The position numbers were made by a program, and so were the translations under genes. From assembly GCF_037975245.1 (NCBI RefSeq), contig NC_092578.1:20108821-20172820 (forward strand): a DNA stretch of 64,000 nt, written 5' to 3'. This document shows positions 46,101-58,640 of the stretch, one piece after another. Numbering within the stretch: the stretch's first letter is position 1; the number at the start of each line of letters is the position of its first letter. The notes beneath the pieces were generated by a model. The model saw only the letters and a list, made by a program, of their open reading frames with translations. It was not told the DNA's origin and did no database searches. Source of the stretch: Apostichopus japonicus. Taxonomy: Eukaryota; Echinodermata; Holothuroidea; Aspidochirotida; Stichopodidae.

Positions 46101-47482
46101 AACAGGAAAGCTACTGCTACCTCAAGGTGGTTGTATTTTCTTACAGGTTTTTACATACTCATTGAAAAGCAAGCAACCTGGAAAAGATCTCTGGCTAAAC
46201 TATCAAGACATTCCAACCCTATTAGAATGTTTGAAAGGTATCTTATGCTGGCTGGAATTGATTGCTTAATAAATAATGCTGAATTTTCATTTGCATCCTT
46301 AGGTCAACCCCACATCTTCATAGCATTTTGTATTGTAAGATATGAACAATTCAATTTGGGAGCATTGTTTTAATTCATCTGGCAATAGCATGATGTCATC
46401 ATGACAAATTCTACTGAAAATGTTTTATGCTTTTCTTTTTATAGGTTATAGCTCATTTATTCACACAGGGAAATAGTATTTCTTCAAATAAGTTGCATTC
46501 AAATTAAATTCTTGATACAGAAAATGTTGACAGCTAGGAAAGTTTTGACAAAGGTATCAGGCTTCAAGGATATATTAACAATTAGGTTACAATAGGATGG
46601 TAAAGTGTGTGAACAACAATTGCAATTAGGACATCACAGACCACCTATGATTCCCATTAGGGAAGAATCGAGGCTATCAACCATATCTTGAGTTAAGGAC
46701 ACATATTGAGATTGGGTTTTCAACAAACAGTGTGCAATATATTTCTCTTCCATAAAAGTGTCCCAGGGTCTGCCACTAGGATATCCCTGAATTTAATAAA
46801 TGCTTGTTTTCACAATACAACTTTTTTAGAATCTAAGATTACGTGTGATTTTGTTAGCAACATTTCTCCATTAGCTCTTGCACTGACAAATATGTATAAT
46901 GATAAAGAATACATTCTGAAAATACCTGTTTGGGAAATCTAATCCGAACCATGGAAGACTACCAGATCGCTGTATACGACCTGAAATTTCAACTGCATCA
47001 AGCTATACTTAACGTGCATGACATGATATTAAATGTACCACGTTTGACCTCACAATAAGATGAAAAAGAATCAACCTTTAATCAACACTCAATAGGATGG
47101 GAGGACTATCTTCCAACTACGATATATTTCATCTTTTGTTATTTAAATATGTTAAGATACAACTTAATCTTACACCATAAGAAGCCATGGCTGCAGTGGT
47201 GATTGACTTCTTTGATAAGACAGTAAAACTGATGTTTGCTTGTCTTTGTTTATTTCATGAGTCTCTTGTTTTATATCAACAAGTCCATAGCTGTATATCT
47301 ATAGAACAATTGAGCAATTGGAAGTGTTAAAGCTCATTTAAATTCACCTCATTGGTTAACACAAGTCCTGAGTTATCTTCTCTGATAAGCCAGCTCTTTT
47401 TCTCTGTTGCTATCTTACATCCAATATCAGAGCAATGGAAGCATTTATCCAGCTACAATGAAACCAAATCCATGTTTTAGGC
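43171..47482. other. convergent 3' region between NSUN6 and the ankyrin gene
   Basis: No conserved exon found. It probably holds the ankyrin gene 3'UTR: a minus-strand AATAAA at 47249-47254 lies about 230 bases past its stop, and others occur farther down. Contains a poly-C run at about 45303. A 130-codon plus-strand ORF at 45981-46373 is unrecognised. Confidence 0.5.
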
Positions 47483-47718
47483 TCAGTAAGTTTCCGAGTC
47501 GGATGTATCTGCTGCACTGTCAGCCCTGCTTCGATTGCCATCAGTAAGATCTAAACTATTGGAAGTCCGGGACCTTCTTAACTCTCCTGTCAATGCCAGG
47601 GCTATTCTTGACTTTGAGTTGAAATTTTCGGGAGAGAGGGGTATCATGTGGGCCAGAATAATTGCCAAACAATCTGCCACTTTATCATTAGATGCACAAC
47701 TAAGTGCTGGAGTATACC
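47483..47718 (-). CDS. ANKRD28: ankyrin gene last exon
   Basis: Starts with two bases completing Gly, then [20 protein letters not shown], a serine/arginine-rich linker, and the family C-terminus TSDSETY before the stop. Acceptor TCACTATGCAG. Confidence 0.9.
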
Positions 47719-50700
47719 CTGCATAGTGAGAGAGAACAATAAGGTTATGTTGTAATGCAAATCAACTATGTGCAGATGTTTGGCTTTTAAAAGATTTATG
47801 TTTACAAACTTTTCTGAGAATTTGTTGTTCAATTCCCTCCTGAGCAGTGTTATTCTGTATATGTTGTTTTACCATTATTTTTACTTGGTAACACAACTGT
47901 TTGGTAGTAATTACTGATACAGTCATCCACTCAAAAATATCTTGATCAAGCAAATGGTTTTCTAGTATTATCAAAAATGATAAGCAAAAAGAATCGATAG
48001 CCAGAGTACACAGACAGGAACATATTTACTAAACTTCCTTAACCATTGTCTCAGACCTCTTCCTTTCCTCTTGTCCAATTTTAATATCCATAATGGACAG
48101 ACAAACATGACATTTCTCAATATCCTGATGTAAGACTATTACAGAATGCTGTAAATAATATTATTGGAACTTGCCTTTATTATCCACAGCTAATAGACTG
48201 GCTCCTTTGGTGATAAGCTCCTGCACAACAGATACTAGACCATTGCTGGCTGCTATATGTAGCGGTCTGAAAAGAGAAACATACTTCCAGATTAAACAGA
48301 AGGCATGTCCCATACACATGTGCATCAAGGAGAACTCCAAATTAATAAGTGTTATCAATATACTTGATATTTCAAATGCAATGGTCAAACATGGTGAGCT
48401 CAAACCTTTTTCAAGGTCAAACCTGGTTAATTCTGTTTGTTAGTGGAAAGCCAAGAATTTCAGAATGTTTGCATTCCTACTTCCGGAAGGACTCCTGTAC
48501 ATTACAAAATTACAATATCAAAATAATTACAACATCAAGAATAACAAGTATTAGTTCTGCATCTGTGCCAAGACAATCAAAGATTGCAGCGGATTGTTTA
48601 AAGTGATATTATTGTTCCCCATAAAAGTTTCATCACCACTGTGTAAGAGACAGATCTACTTCCTAAACTTATCATCCATCTGATATTGTTCCCCATAAAA
48701 GTTTCATCACCACTGTGTAAGAGACAGATCTACTTCCTAAACTTATCATCCATCTGATATTGTTCCCCATAAAAGTTTCATCACCACTGTGTAAGAGACA
48801 GATCTACTTCCTAAACTTATCATCCATCTGATATTGTTCCCCATAAAAGTTTCATCACCACTGTGTAAGAGACAGATCTACTTCCTAAACTTATCATCCA
48901 TCTGATATTGTTCCCCATAAAAGTTTCATCACCACTGTGTAAGAGACAGATCTACTTCCTAAACTTATCATCCATCTGATATTGTTCCCCATAAAAGTTT
49001 CATCACCACTGTGTAAGAGACAGATCTACTTCCTAAACTTATCATCCATCTGATATTTTGTTATAGAGTCCACCTGTCACCAAATGTTACAGAAACTTGA
49101 TAAGGACATTTAAATATTAAATCTATAACTCCTTACAGATTGAGATTAAAATAACATCTTCAAGTGGACTATAAATTTATGAAATGGAAGTTGGGACAGT
49201 ACTACAGTGCATTTGTTGGCTCACTATCTCCTTACAACTGTTCTAATTATGTCTAAAGCAATGTAAGGTATTCTTTGATAGAGACTTAATAGCAGATAAT
49301 ATCACCCAGCCATATTTGGTAGTCTTATTTGGTCACCAGTCTTCTTTTGAGGCTAGGGACTGTCCCTACCAGTTCCATCTTTATGATTACTTACGTCTTG
49401 CCATCTTTATTTGCTACATTGAGTACTGTCACCTCGGCCTTCTCCAGAATCTTTAGAGCACATCCTTCCTGCTTCTAATTAGCATGAAATGATAAGAACA
49501 GATAACTGTATTGTGTTGTGTAAGCTCATTAGTGCAAAATTCATGACACATAAACATAAAAAACACACTCCTTCCTCTCTATCAATGAAAGAAACTCATT
49601 CTTTGTCACTTTCCTGCTAGCACTTCTCCTTAGCCTTTCCTACTCTCAGTATACAGAACAGAATCCCTACAAATGACAGGGATTATTAAAGCTACATTTT
49701 AAATAGCAATGCTGAAGTTTGCAAATTCGATAAATAAAATACTCAAAGAACTACAACTCTCTTTAAAATAAGTGCATATCGTTGCACTCTTGTAACAATT
49801 TGTTGATTTTGTACACATTTGTGGATTTTTACATTATATATATGGCATATCAGATGACCCAATCTGAGGCAGAAAGGCATGAACAAAACCTATCAACACC
49901 AGTAAGCTTTTTTCTCTTGCCTATGGAGAGGATGCTGTTCAAACACATGTTACCATCCCAAAACACATCCAAACCTGTAGTCACTACTTCTGGATAATTA
50001 TGACATGAATGGAATAAATGCGATGACTGACTATATAGTCTGACTGACTATACTATACTGACTGACTATATAGTCTGACTGACTATACTATACTGACTGA
50101 CTATATAGTCTGACTGACTATACTATACTGACTGACTATATAGTCTGACTGACTATACTGACTGACTATACTATACTGACTATACTGACTGACTGACTAT
50201 ATAGTCTGACTGACTATACTAACTGACTATACTATACTGACTGACTATACTATACTGACTGACTATAAAGTCTGACTGACTATACTGACTGACTATACTA
50301 TACTGACTGACTATATAGTCTGTTCTATTTGCAAAAGGAATCAACAGCATTCTAACATGGGTAATAATACTTTTACATACCATTACAGATTTCTCATTAA
50401 GACATGGATTTGTTTGGTCTGCATTTTTTGACAAGAATTAATTTTTCACTTACAATATGGCAGTCCCAGGCTTTTCACACTTTCATGTCAGATATTGCTG
50501 TTTTGTTTTCAGGCATGAGTTACTACCAGTCCTACTGACGGCAGTCAGCCTACTATCCATATAGATATTATAGGATATCATTATTCCTAATTTAAGGTTC
50601 TTTTGGAAACCATAAACCACCACCCAGACATTTTCAAACCACATGCCATTTTTATTGAATTCACTTTCAAAGTACAAAGCTAGACTAGTGACCTGCATAA

Positions 50701-50804
50701 GTCAATTAATGAATAATAGCTTACCTGCATACAAGCAAGATGAAGAGCTGTGTTAAGTTCTCTGTCTGAAACTGACAAGTCGACTTCAGAAGATGTTATT
50801 AATT
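47483..50804 (-). CDS. ANKRD28: ANKRD28/44/52-type ankyrin protein, last four exons (partial)
   Basis: Family knowledge: ANKRD28, ANKRD44 and ANKRD52 are long ankyrin-repeat proteins that serve as regulatory subunits of protein phosphatase 6. Seen: four minus-strand exons join in phase to the family's C-terminal repeats, with signatures [51 protein letters not shown] and [16 protein letters not shown]. They end with the characteristic acidic terminus DTSDSETY. The three paralogues cannot be separated from the C-terminus alone; invertebrates usually carry one gene. The N-terminal repeats lie to the right, beyond or in the large intron filled with minisatellites. One internal intron appears to be GC-AG. 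Confidence 0.85.
48175..48266 (-). CDS. ANKRD28: ankyrin gene penultimate exon
   Basis: A complete ankyrin repeat, [20 protein letters not shown] then [11 protein letters not shown]. Acceptor TCTTTTCAG. The donor reads AAAG|GCAAGT, i.e. GC rather than GT, the only junction that keeps the conserved VDNKGYTP frame. Confidence 0.88.
48605..49056. repeat. 74-bp minisatellite, 6 near-identical copies
   Basis: Unit starts GATATTGTTCCCCATAAAAG and includes CACTGTGTAAGAGACAGATC. Ankyrin gene intron. Confidence 0.96.
49395..49474 (-). CDS. ANKRD28: ankyrin gene exon (third from end)
   Basis: [20 protein letters not shown] then ANKDGKT, aligning length for length with the family's ACSKGHEKCALLILE stretch when joined to the upstream LACMQ. 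Acceptor GCTAATTAG, donor GTAAGT, phase 2 out. Confidence 0.83.
50025..50322. repeat. GACT-rich short tandem repeat
   Basis: Runs of GACTGACTATATAGTCTGAC and GACTATACTATACTGACT; locally self-complementary (ACTATATAGT). Ankyrin gene intron. Confidence 0.93.
50725..50804 (-). CDS. ANKRD28: ankyrin gene exon (fourth from end)
   Basis: [20 protein letters not shown] then HLACMQ, matching the family's [23 protein letters not shown]. Acceptor TTCACTCTCAG, donor CAG|GTAAGC, phase 1 in, 0 out. Confidence 0.87.
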
Positions 50805-51035
50805 CTGAGAGTGAAGAAAAGGTAAAGAATTTCTAAACAATTCATGATAAAAGGCTGCTCTTTGTAAGTTTCCATTCTGATCTGAATGACAAGAAATCAC
50901 ACAAAGGAGTCTTCCAAACATGTAAGGCCGACAGGATAGCTAAGCAGAAGTAAGAACTAGTACAAATAGCACAGATTATGGCAATTGAGATACTTTTAGT
51001 CCGTTTATAACGTAAACTGTTTAATCGCTTCCATA

Positions 51036-51392
51036 TATTCATTTCTGTTTGGGAGGCTAAACCATTGTTAAATGAATGAATATTCATATCTGTTTGGGAG
51101 GCTAAACCATTTTAAAATGAATGAATATTCATTTCTGTTTGGGAGGCTAAACCATTGTTAAATGAATGAATATTCATTTCTGTTTGGGAGGCTAAACCAT
51201 TGTTAAATGAATGAATATTCATTTCTGTTTGGGAGGCTAAACCATTTTAAAATGAATGAATATTCATTTCTGTTTGGGAGGCTAAACCATTGTTAAATGA
51301 ATGAATATTCATTTCTGTTTGGGAGGCTAAACCATTGTTAAATGAATGAATATTCATTTCTGTTTGGGAGGCTAAACCATTGTTAAATGAAT
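51036..51392. repeat. 45-bp minisatellite, 8 copies
   Basis: Unit starts ATGAATATTCATTTCTGTTT and includes GGGAGGCTAAACCATTGTTA. Two of eight copies read CCATTTTAA. Confidence 0.96.
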
Positions 51393-51984
51393 GAGTGTAT
51401 TAAGAATGGAAAGTTATAGAGAAAATTGAATCCCAACATGTTAATGTCAACTATCAATGTATTTACTTCATAAAATCTTATGAAATACCAAAATCAATCA
51501 CACACATCAATAGGCTGCTCCCAGCTATTATGTTACCGCTCAAGACATTTTGCAGAAATGTTATCAGCTCATGATGAGATCATAAATATCAGTTATCTTG
51601 GGCTTGTAGTACCACAGCCAGAGTCTACTAGACTTTCAAATTTAATTCTATTATGACACAATCCAGTCGGAACAAATTGGCCATAAAGAAAAAAGGTTGA
51701 GATGTTGCTCAGCACACTGGTATTTTTATACATTGAAAGAAATCAATTGAAAACATGAAGACGGAATACCACAGCATCAATGAAGGAGAAAAGAAATTTA
51801 AAGAGCGTAATGTCAAAACTTTTCCAGTTAAGTACAGGCAGGCAGGCTTGGCTAAGTCTGTTCATTATGAGGGTTTGACTTTTGAAAATAACTGCAAAGA
51901 AAGAACTGATTGATAAGTATGATAGTGAAAACATTAAATGGAATGTGATGTTTTGGAGTTGATGTTAATACAGCACATAATGTA

Positions 51985-52320
51985 CCTTTGTGGCCAAGTT
52001 TCAAAGCAGTGCAGTAGTTTCATGTTACAGTAATTGACCTGTGTAGTTTCAAGGCAGTACAATAGTTTGATGTTACAGTACTTTATAATAGACATAGTTT
52101 CAAAGCCGAACAATAGTTTGATGTTACAGTACTTAATAGACCTTTGTAGTTTCAAAGCAACACAATAGTTTGATGTTACAGTACTTAATAGACCTTTGCA
52201 GTTTCAAGTAATTCCATAGTTTGATGTTACAGTACTTTATAATAGACATAGTTTCAAAGCCGTACAATAGTTTGAAGTTACAGTACTAGACCATTGTAGT
52301 TTCAAAGCAGTACAATACAT
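51985..52320. repeat. degenerate 52-60-bp repeat, about 6 copies
   Basis: Recurring AGTTTCAAAGC, ACAATAGTTTGATGTTACAG and TACTTAATAGACCTTTGTAG blocks. Confidence 0.85.
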
Positions 52321-53345
52321 TTCAGTTCCTAATGATACATTAAATCTGGCTGATATATTTAGAATTATTAACTTTCATGAAGCCTTATCTTTCAAGCATT
52401 TAGTGGATGATTATTAATATGGTCTACTGCTTTTTTTACCAAATTCTAAAACTATCAGTTTCAATGGGTAAAGTAAGCCACTGTCTTTAAAGCATTTGTT
52501 AAATAAGCTTGTGTTTAATAATTCAATGTCTTTCAAGCACTAAATGGAAAGTGATTTAAGTAGTGTACTGCTTTGTGACCAAATTCTAAATCTATTAATT
52601 TCAGATCAACTGTACAAGAAATTGCAAGGTTATAATACATTAAAAATACTGAAAAAAAGTTTGACAGTTTATCAATACACTTTTTTTCTTTCAAATATTT
52701 AACAACTGTCAAATGTTTCCAACTTTACAAACTTCCAATTAACTTTAATTATGAAGAATAAAGTTGATTTTTCCCACACAATTTTGACCAAGGAAGGACA
52801 TGAGTTTTGTCATTCAACCATTGTGTGAGTTATTTAAGATGTAAGTACTGCATCCCATTTTCACAACTCAAGCTAAGAGAGAAATAACTAATTATTTATA
52901 TTTCAGAATTGGCTGTGCTAGGATTTTGATCATACAAAATGACAAACTGTAAAACTATATTTAAGACTTGATATTAAGGTATAAATTCAGTATGGGCCTG
53001 GTAAAATACTAGAATAACTACATGTACCCATTTTGCCCAGATACAAGTTAGATGATTTTAATAGACATGTTAGGGGACCATGTTTCTTATTGAGAGAACA
53101 AGGACTGATTGCATTTAAACCTAACAATTGCAGACCACAGATTTGCATATAGTTGCCATTATTCAGTGATTGATATGCTGTTCAGCATTGTGTATTCAGT
53201 TTTCTATAAGGTACGATGGGTAATACTTTAACAACCGCCCAAATGCCCAATCCATTGAACATCAAACATCTTGTGTCGTCTCAAAAGACAAACTACCATG
53301 GATTTTATTGTGGTGCAGCTGCAGCCTAAACATGCATCACATTTG

Positions 53346-54246
53346 GGTAGCATACAGTACCTTGTGCATTATCAACATCTTTGTGTAGGATAGCATACAG
53401 TACCTTGTGCATTATCAACATCTTTGTGTAGGATAGCATACAGTACCTTGTGCATTATCAACATCTTTGAGTTGGATAGCATACAGTACCTTGTGCAGCC
53501 TAAATATGCATCACATTTGGGTAGCATACAGTACCTTGTGCATTATCAACATCTTTGAGTGAAGGATAGCATACAGTACCTTGTGCATTATCAACATCTT
53601 TGTGTAGGATAGCATACAGTACCTTGTGCATTATCAACATCTTTGAGTGAAGGATAGCATACAGTACCTTGTGCATTATCAACATCTTTGAGTGAAGGAT
53701 AGCATACAGTACCTTGTGCGTTATCAACATCTTTGAGTGAAGGATAGCATACAGTACCTTGTGCATTATCAACATCTTTGAGTGAAGGATAGCATACAGT
53801 ACCTTGTGCGTTATCAACATCTTTGAGTGAAGGATAGCATACAGTACCTTGTGCGTTATCAACATCTTTGAGTGAAGGATAGCATACAGTACTGTACCTT
53901 GTGCATTATCAACATCTTAGAGTAGGATAGCATACAGTACCTTGTGCATTATCAACATCTTTGAGTGAAGGATAGCATACAGTACCTTGTGCATTATCAA
54001 CATCTTTGAGTAGGATAGCATACAGTACCTTGTGCATTATCAACAGCTTTGAGTGAAGGATAGCATACAGTACCTTGTGCATTATCAACATCTTTGAGTG
54101 AAGGATAGCATACAGTACCTTGTGCATTATCAACATCTTTGAGTGAAGGATAGCATACAGTACCTTGTGCATTATCAACATCTTTGAGTGAAGGATAGCA
54201 TACAGTACCTTGTGCATTATCAACAGCTTTGAGTGAAGGATAGCCT
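53346..54246. repeat. 45-bp minisatellite, about 20 copies
   Basis: Unit GCATACAGTACCTTGTGCAT followed by TATCAACATCTTTGAGTGAA. It yields open frames in two minus-strand phases; no ankyrin similarity, so not coding. Confidence 0.95.
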
Positions 54247-54595
54247 AACAATGTTGAAGGGTTGTCATGCTTATTGTGTATATGCTGGGAGTGCAGATCT
54301 TCATTACATTTAAATAATATTTAACAAAAGTGGCCACATATCTAGAGTAAGTTACATTCATATCACACAGCGTTCATTGTATTCTCAGAGGTACATATGA
54401 CAATACAGATTGAAATCCTTCACCAACACAGAATTTCTCAAATCATCCTTTTGGTGTATAGGATTGCAAACACACCCTGGAATAATAAATAATTTGTTTC
54501 CTTTGTATAAATATGAAAACCTGTGAAGTAATGTATCCCTCCGTTCTGCAGGTAAACTCACCTCCTTCAGATGAAACACACTCGGCCATTTTGTC

Positions 54596-54735
54596 CAAAC
54601 AGTGACTTCCAACTATGTAGTAAGACCCTCACAGTACAATATACCCAGTGACTTCCAACTATGTAGTAAGACCCTCGCAGTACAATATAACCAGTGACTT
54701 CCAACTATGTAGTAAGACCCTCGCAGTACAATATA
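54596..54735. repeat. 46-bp tandem repeat, 3 copies
   Basis: CAGTGACTTCCAACTATGTA recurs at about 46-base intervals with AGTAAGACCCTCGCAGTAC. Confidence 0.9.
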
Positions 54736-56034
54736 CCCTCTGCAGAGGGTTATTCACAGTATGAGCAAGTACTCTCAACACAACTCTGCTGGGAGCTGCC
54801 TTTATTAACTAATATCAACGGCTATGTACTATTATGCTATGATAAAACCCAAAAATATCCACAGTGCAAGGCAGAAATATGACTCACAGAAGCCAGACAC
54901 AGACACACTATGTCTATCACAGCTGCAGGATAGCCTAGCTACTACACACATGGCAGACTATTGATTCTAAAACACGCCCAAATCATTCTACACAGCAATG
55001 CTTCTTCACAGCATCAACACAACATCCTTGAATATTTCCTTTCTATTGGTTTCCTGTATCTCTGTGTCAAACTTTCCTTCTGACAGGCTGTGGTCTGATC
55101 ACTATCATTATAATACACTATGAGCGGTTGCTGCCACAGAACCAGGTTTATATCTGCTTATGTCTGTACTGCATGTATGACATATGGCACAGAATTAGGT
55201 GCATTGAGTCAATCATGAAATATGCAGCAGCGGTAATAAATGGAATAAGCAGAAATTGTCGACACTAACCTCGTATGTTGGCTCTGCTAAGTTTGAGCTT
55301 AAAAGCAATTTCAAGCATACATTGAAGGAGCAACATGAGTGTTAAATACTGTACACAATTCACATAATTGGTGTTGTTGACTAAGATACATTACTTATCT
55401 TGGGAGAGGAGATGTATAATCATGGTAAAGAAGAGGAACAGAGGTCTCAAGTTGTTTCATGGATATTGATCCCTCGAAAATTTCCATTAAAGATATTATG
55501 AACAGAGTTGTCAACTTGATTTGCTGCTCTCAACTTAGGGCACGTTCAAACAAAGTACTTACCTTACCTTAGGATTTAAAATAATCATGTTTCTGTTTCA
55601 ATCATGTTTCTGGACTAACACTGATAGATTGTACCATTAATATATATACCACTAGAATAAGCAAAACCAAATAGAAATTAACAGCAGCCTGGAACACTCC
55701 AAGATGTGCTGTGTAATTACATAGAAAGCTGAGCAGTTAGAAACCACTGCAGTAAATTATTGATAAATAATGAGACATGATATGAAAGACAACTTGGCTT
55801 TGTGTTCCCCTCACTGTCGCCCCCATACCTTCTTCTCCTCCTCCTCACCATGCCCTCCTTACCTTCTTCCCCCTCACTGCCTCTCTGTACCTCCTGTGGA
55901 GCATTGTTCACATATTAAACTTGAAGGAATTTGTTGGGAAGTGGGCTTAGGTTGAATGGCAACAACTTCTTTGATAAAATATGACTGATTTTATAACACT
56001 TGGGTACATCTCAAGTTGGATACAAATTTTCAAC

Positions 56035-56290
56035 ATAAATTACATTATAATTTACTAACATTAATTACATTACAACTTACTAACATTAATTAAATTAAAA
56101 TTTACTAACATTAATTACATTACAATCTACATTAATTACACTATAAATTAGGAACTTTAATTACATTATAATTTATTTACATTAACTACATTACAGTTTA
56201 CTAACATTAATTACATTAAAATTTACTAACATTAATTACATTAAAATTTACTAACATTAATTACATTAAAATTTACTAACATTACAATTT
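56035..56290. repeat. AT-rich 24-bp repeat
   Basis: Degenerate copies of TTTACTAACATTAATTACAT, about 10. Confidence 0.88.
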
Positions 56291-56472
56291 ACTACATTTA
56301 TTCCTCAATGAAATTTGGATTTTGATATCAAATATTATCAAAACTTTATCAAAATAAACATGCTGCCTGAATACAGCCCCAAGGTAAACTGGAAAGATAA
56401 TCCACAATGGTTTTGCATGTTCATGAAATGACCTCTGACTTTTGCAATGGCACATTAACATAGAAGCAAACA

Positions 56473-58640
56473 TCAGTTATACAGTAGCAACACACTAGTC
56501 TAACCACTGATGGATCAGTTATACACTAGCAACACACTAGTCTAACCACTGATGGATCAGTTATACAGTAGCAACACACTAGTCTACTGTAACCATGGTG
56601 GATCAGTTATACACTAGCAACACACTAGTCTAACCATGGTGGATCATTTATACAGTAGCAACACACTAGTCTAACCACTGATGGATCAGTTATACACTAG
56701 CAACACACTAGTCTAACCACTGGTGGATCAGTTATACACTAGCAACACACTAGTCTAACCACTGGTGGATCAGTTATACAGTAGCAACACACTAGTCTAA
56801 CCACTGGTGGATCAGTTATACAGTAGCAACACACTAGTCTAACCACTGGTGGATCAGTTATACAGTAGCAACACACTAGTCTAACCACTGGTGGATCAGT
56901 TATACACTAGCAATACACTAGTCTAACCACTGGTGGATCAGTTATACAGTAGCAACACACTAGTCTAACCACTGGTGGATCAGTTATACAATAGCAACAC
57001 ACTAGTCTAACCACTGGTGGATCAGTTATACAGTAGCAACACACTAGTCTAACCACTGGTGGATCAGTTATACAGTAGCAACACACTAGTCTAACCACTG
57101 GTGGATCAGTTATACACTAGCAACACACTAGTCTAACCACTGGTGGATCAGTTATACAGTAGCAACACACTAGTCTAACCACTGGTGGATCAGTTATACA
57201 GTAGCAACACACTAGTCTAACCACTGGTGGATCAGTTATACAGTAGCAACACACTAGTCTAACCACTGGTGGATCAGTTATACACTAGCAACACACTAGT
57301 CTAACCACTGGTGGATCAGTTATACAGTAGCAACACACTAGTCTAACCACTGGTGGATCAGTTATACACTAGCAACACACTAGTCTAACCATGGTGGATC
57401 GGTTAAATACACTAGTAACACACTAGTCTAACCACTGGTGGATCAGTTATACAGTAGCAACACACTAGTCTAACCACTGGTGGATCAGTTATACACTAGC
57501 AACACACTAGTCTAACCACTGGTGGATCAGTTATACAGTAGCAACACACTAGTCTAACCACTGGTGGATCAGTTATACAGTAGCAACACACTAGTCTAAC
57601 CACTGGTGGATCAGTTATACACTAGCAACACACTAGTCTAACCACTGGTGGATCAGTTATACAGTAGCAACACACTAGTCTAACCACTGGTGGATCAGTT
57701 ATACAGTAGCAACACACTAGTCTAACCACTGGTGGATCAGTTATACAGTAGCAACACACTAGTCTAACCACTGGTGGATCAGTTATACACTAGCAACACA
57801 CTAGTCTAACCACTGGTGGATCAGTTATACAGTAGCAACACACTAGTCTAACCACTGGTGGATCAGTTATACACTAGCAACACACTAGTCTAACCATGGT
57901 GGATCGGTTAAATACACTAGTAACACACTAGTCTAACCATGGTGGATCGGTTAAATACACTAGTAACACACTAGTCTAACCACTGGTGGATCAGTTATAC
58001 AGTAGCAACACACTAGTCTAACCACTGGTGGATCAGTTATACACTAGCAACACACTAGTCTAACCACTGGTGGATCAGTTATACAGTAGCAACACACTAG
58101 TCTAAGCACTGGTGGATCAGTTATACACTAGCAACACACTAGTCTAACCATGGTGGATCAGTTATACACTAGCAACACACTAGTCTAACCACTGGTGGAT
58201 CAGTTATACACTAGCAATACACTAGTCTAACCACTGGTGGATCAGTTATACACTAGCAACACACTAGTCTAACCATGGTGGATCAGTTATACACTAGCAA
58301 CACACTAGTCTAACCATGGTGGATCGGTTATACACTAGCAATACACTAGTCTTTAGAACTACTGGTGCATCAGTTATACACTAGCAATACACTAGTCTAA
58401 CCACTGGTGGATCGGTTATACACTAGCAATACACTAGTCTAACCATGGTGGATCGGTTATACACTAGCAATACACTAGTCTAACCATGGTGGATCGGTTA
58501 TACACTAGCAATACACTAGTCTAACCATGGTGGATCGGTTATACACTAGTCTAACCATGGTGGATCAGTTATACACTAGCAATACACTAGTCTAAGCACT
58601 GGTGGATCGGTTATACACTAGTCTAACTGGTGGATCAGTT
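56473..58640. repeat. 42-bp minisatellite, about 50 copies
   Basis: Unit starts GGATCAGTTATACAGTAGCA and includes ACACACTAGTCTAACCACTG. Variants alternate CACTAGC/CAGTAGC and lose the CACT of CCACTGG towards the right end, where units shorten and degrade. Confidence 0.97.

Noticed and set aside
45981-46373. 130-codon plus-strand ORF preceded by an AG acceptor
   Set aside because: No family recognised, no neighbouring exons in phase, and AT-rich codon use like the surroundings.
53500-54251. Minus-strand ORFs with KDVDNAQGTV repeats, superficially ankyrin-like
   Set aside because: Exact 45-bp tandem array; lacks the TPLH and AA..G positions of ankyrin repeats.
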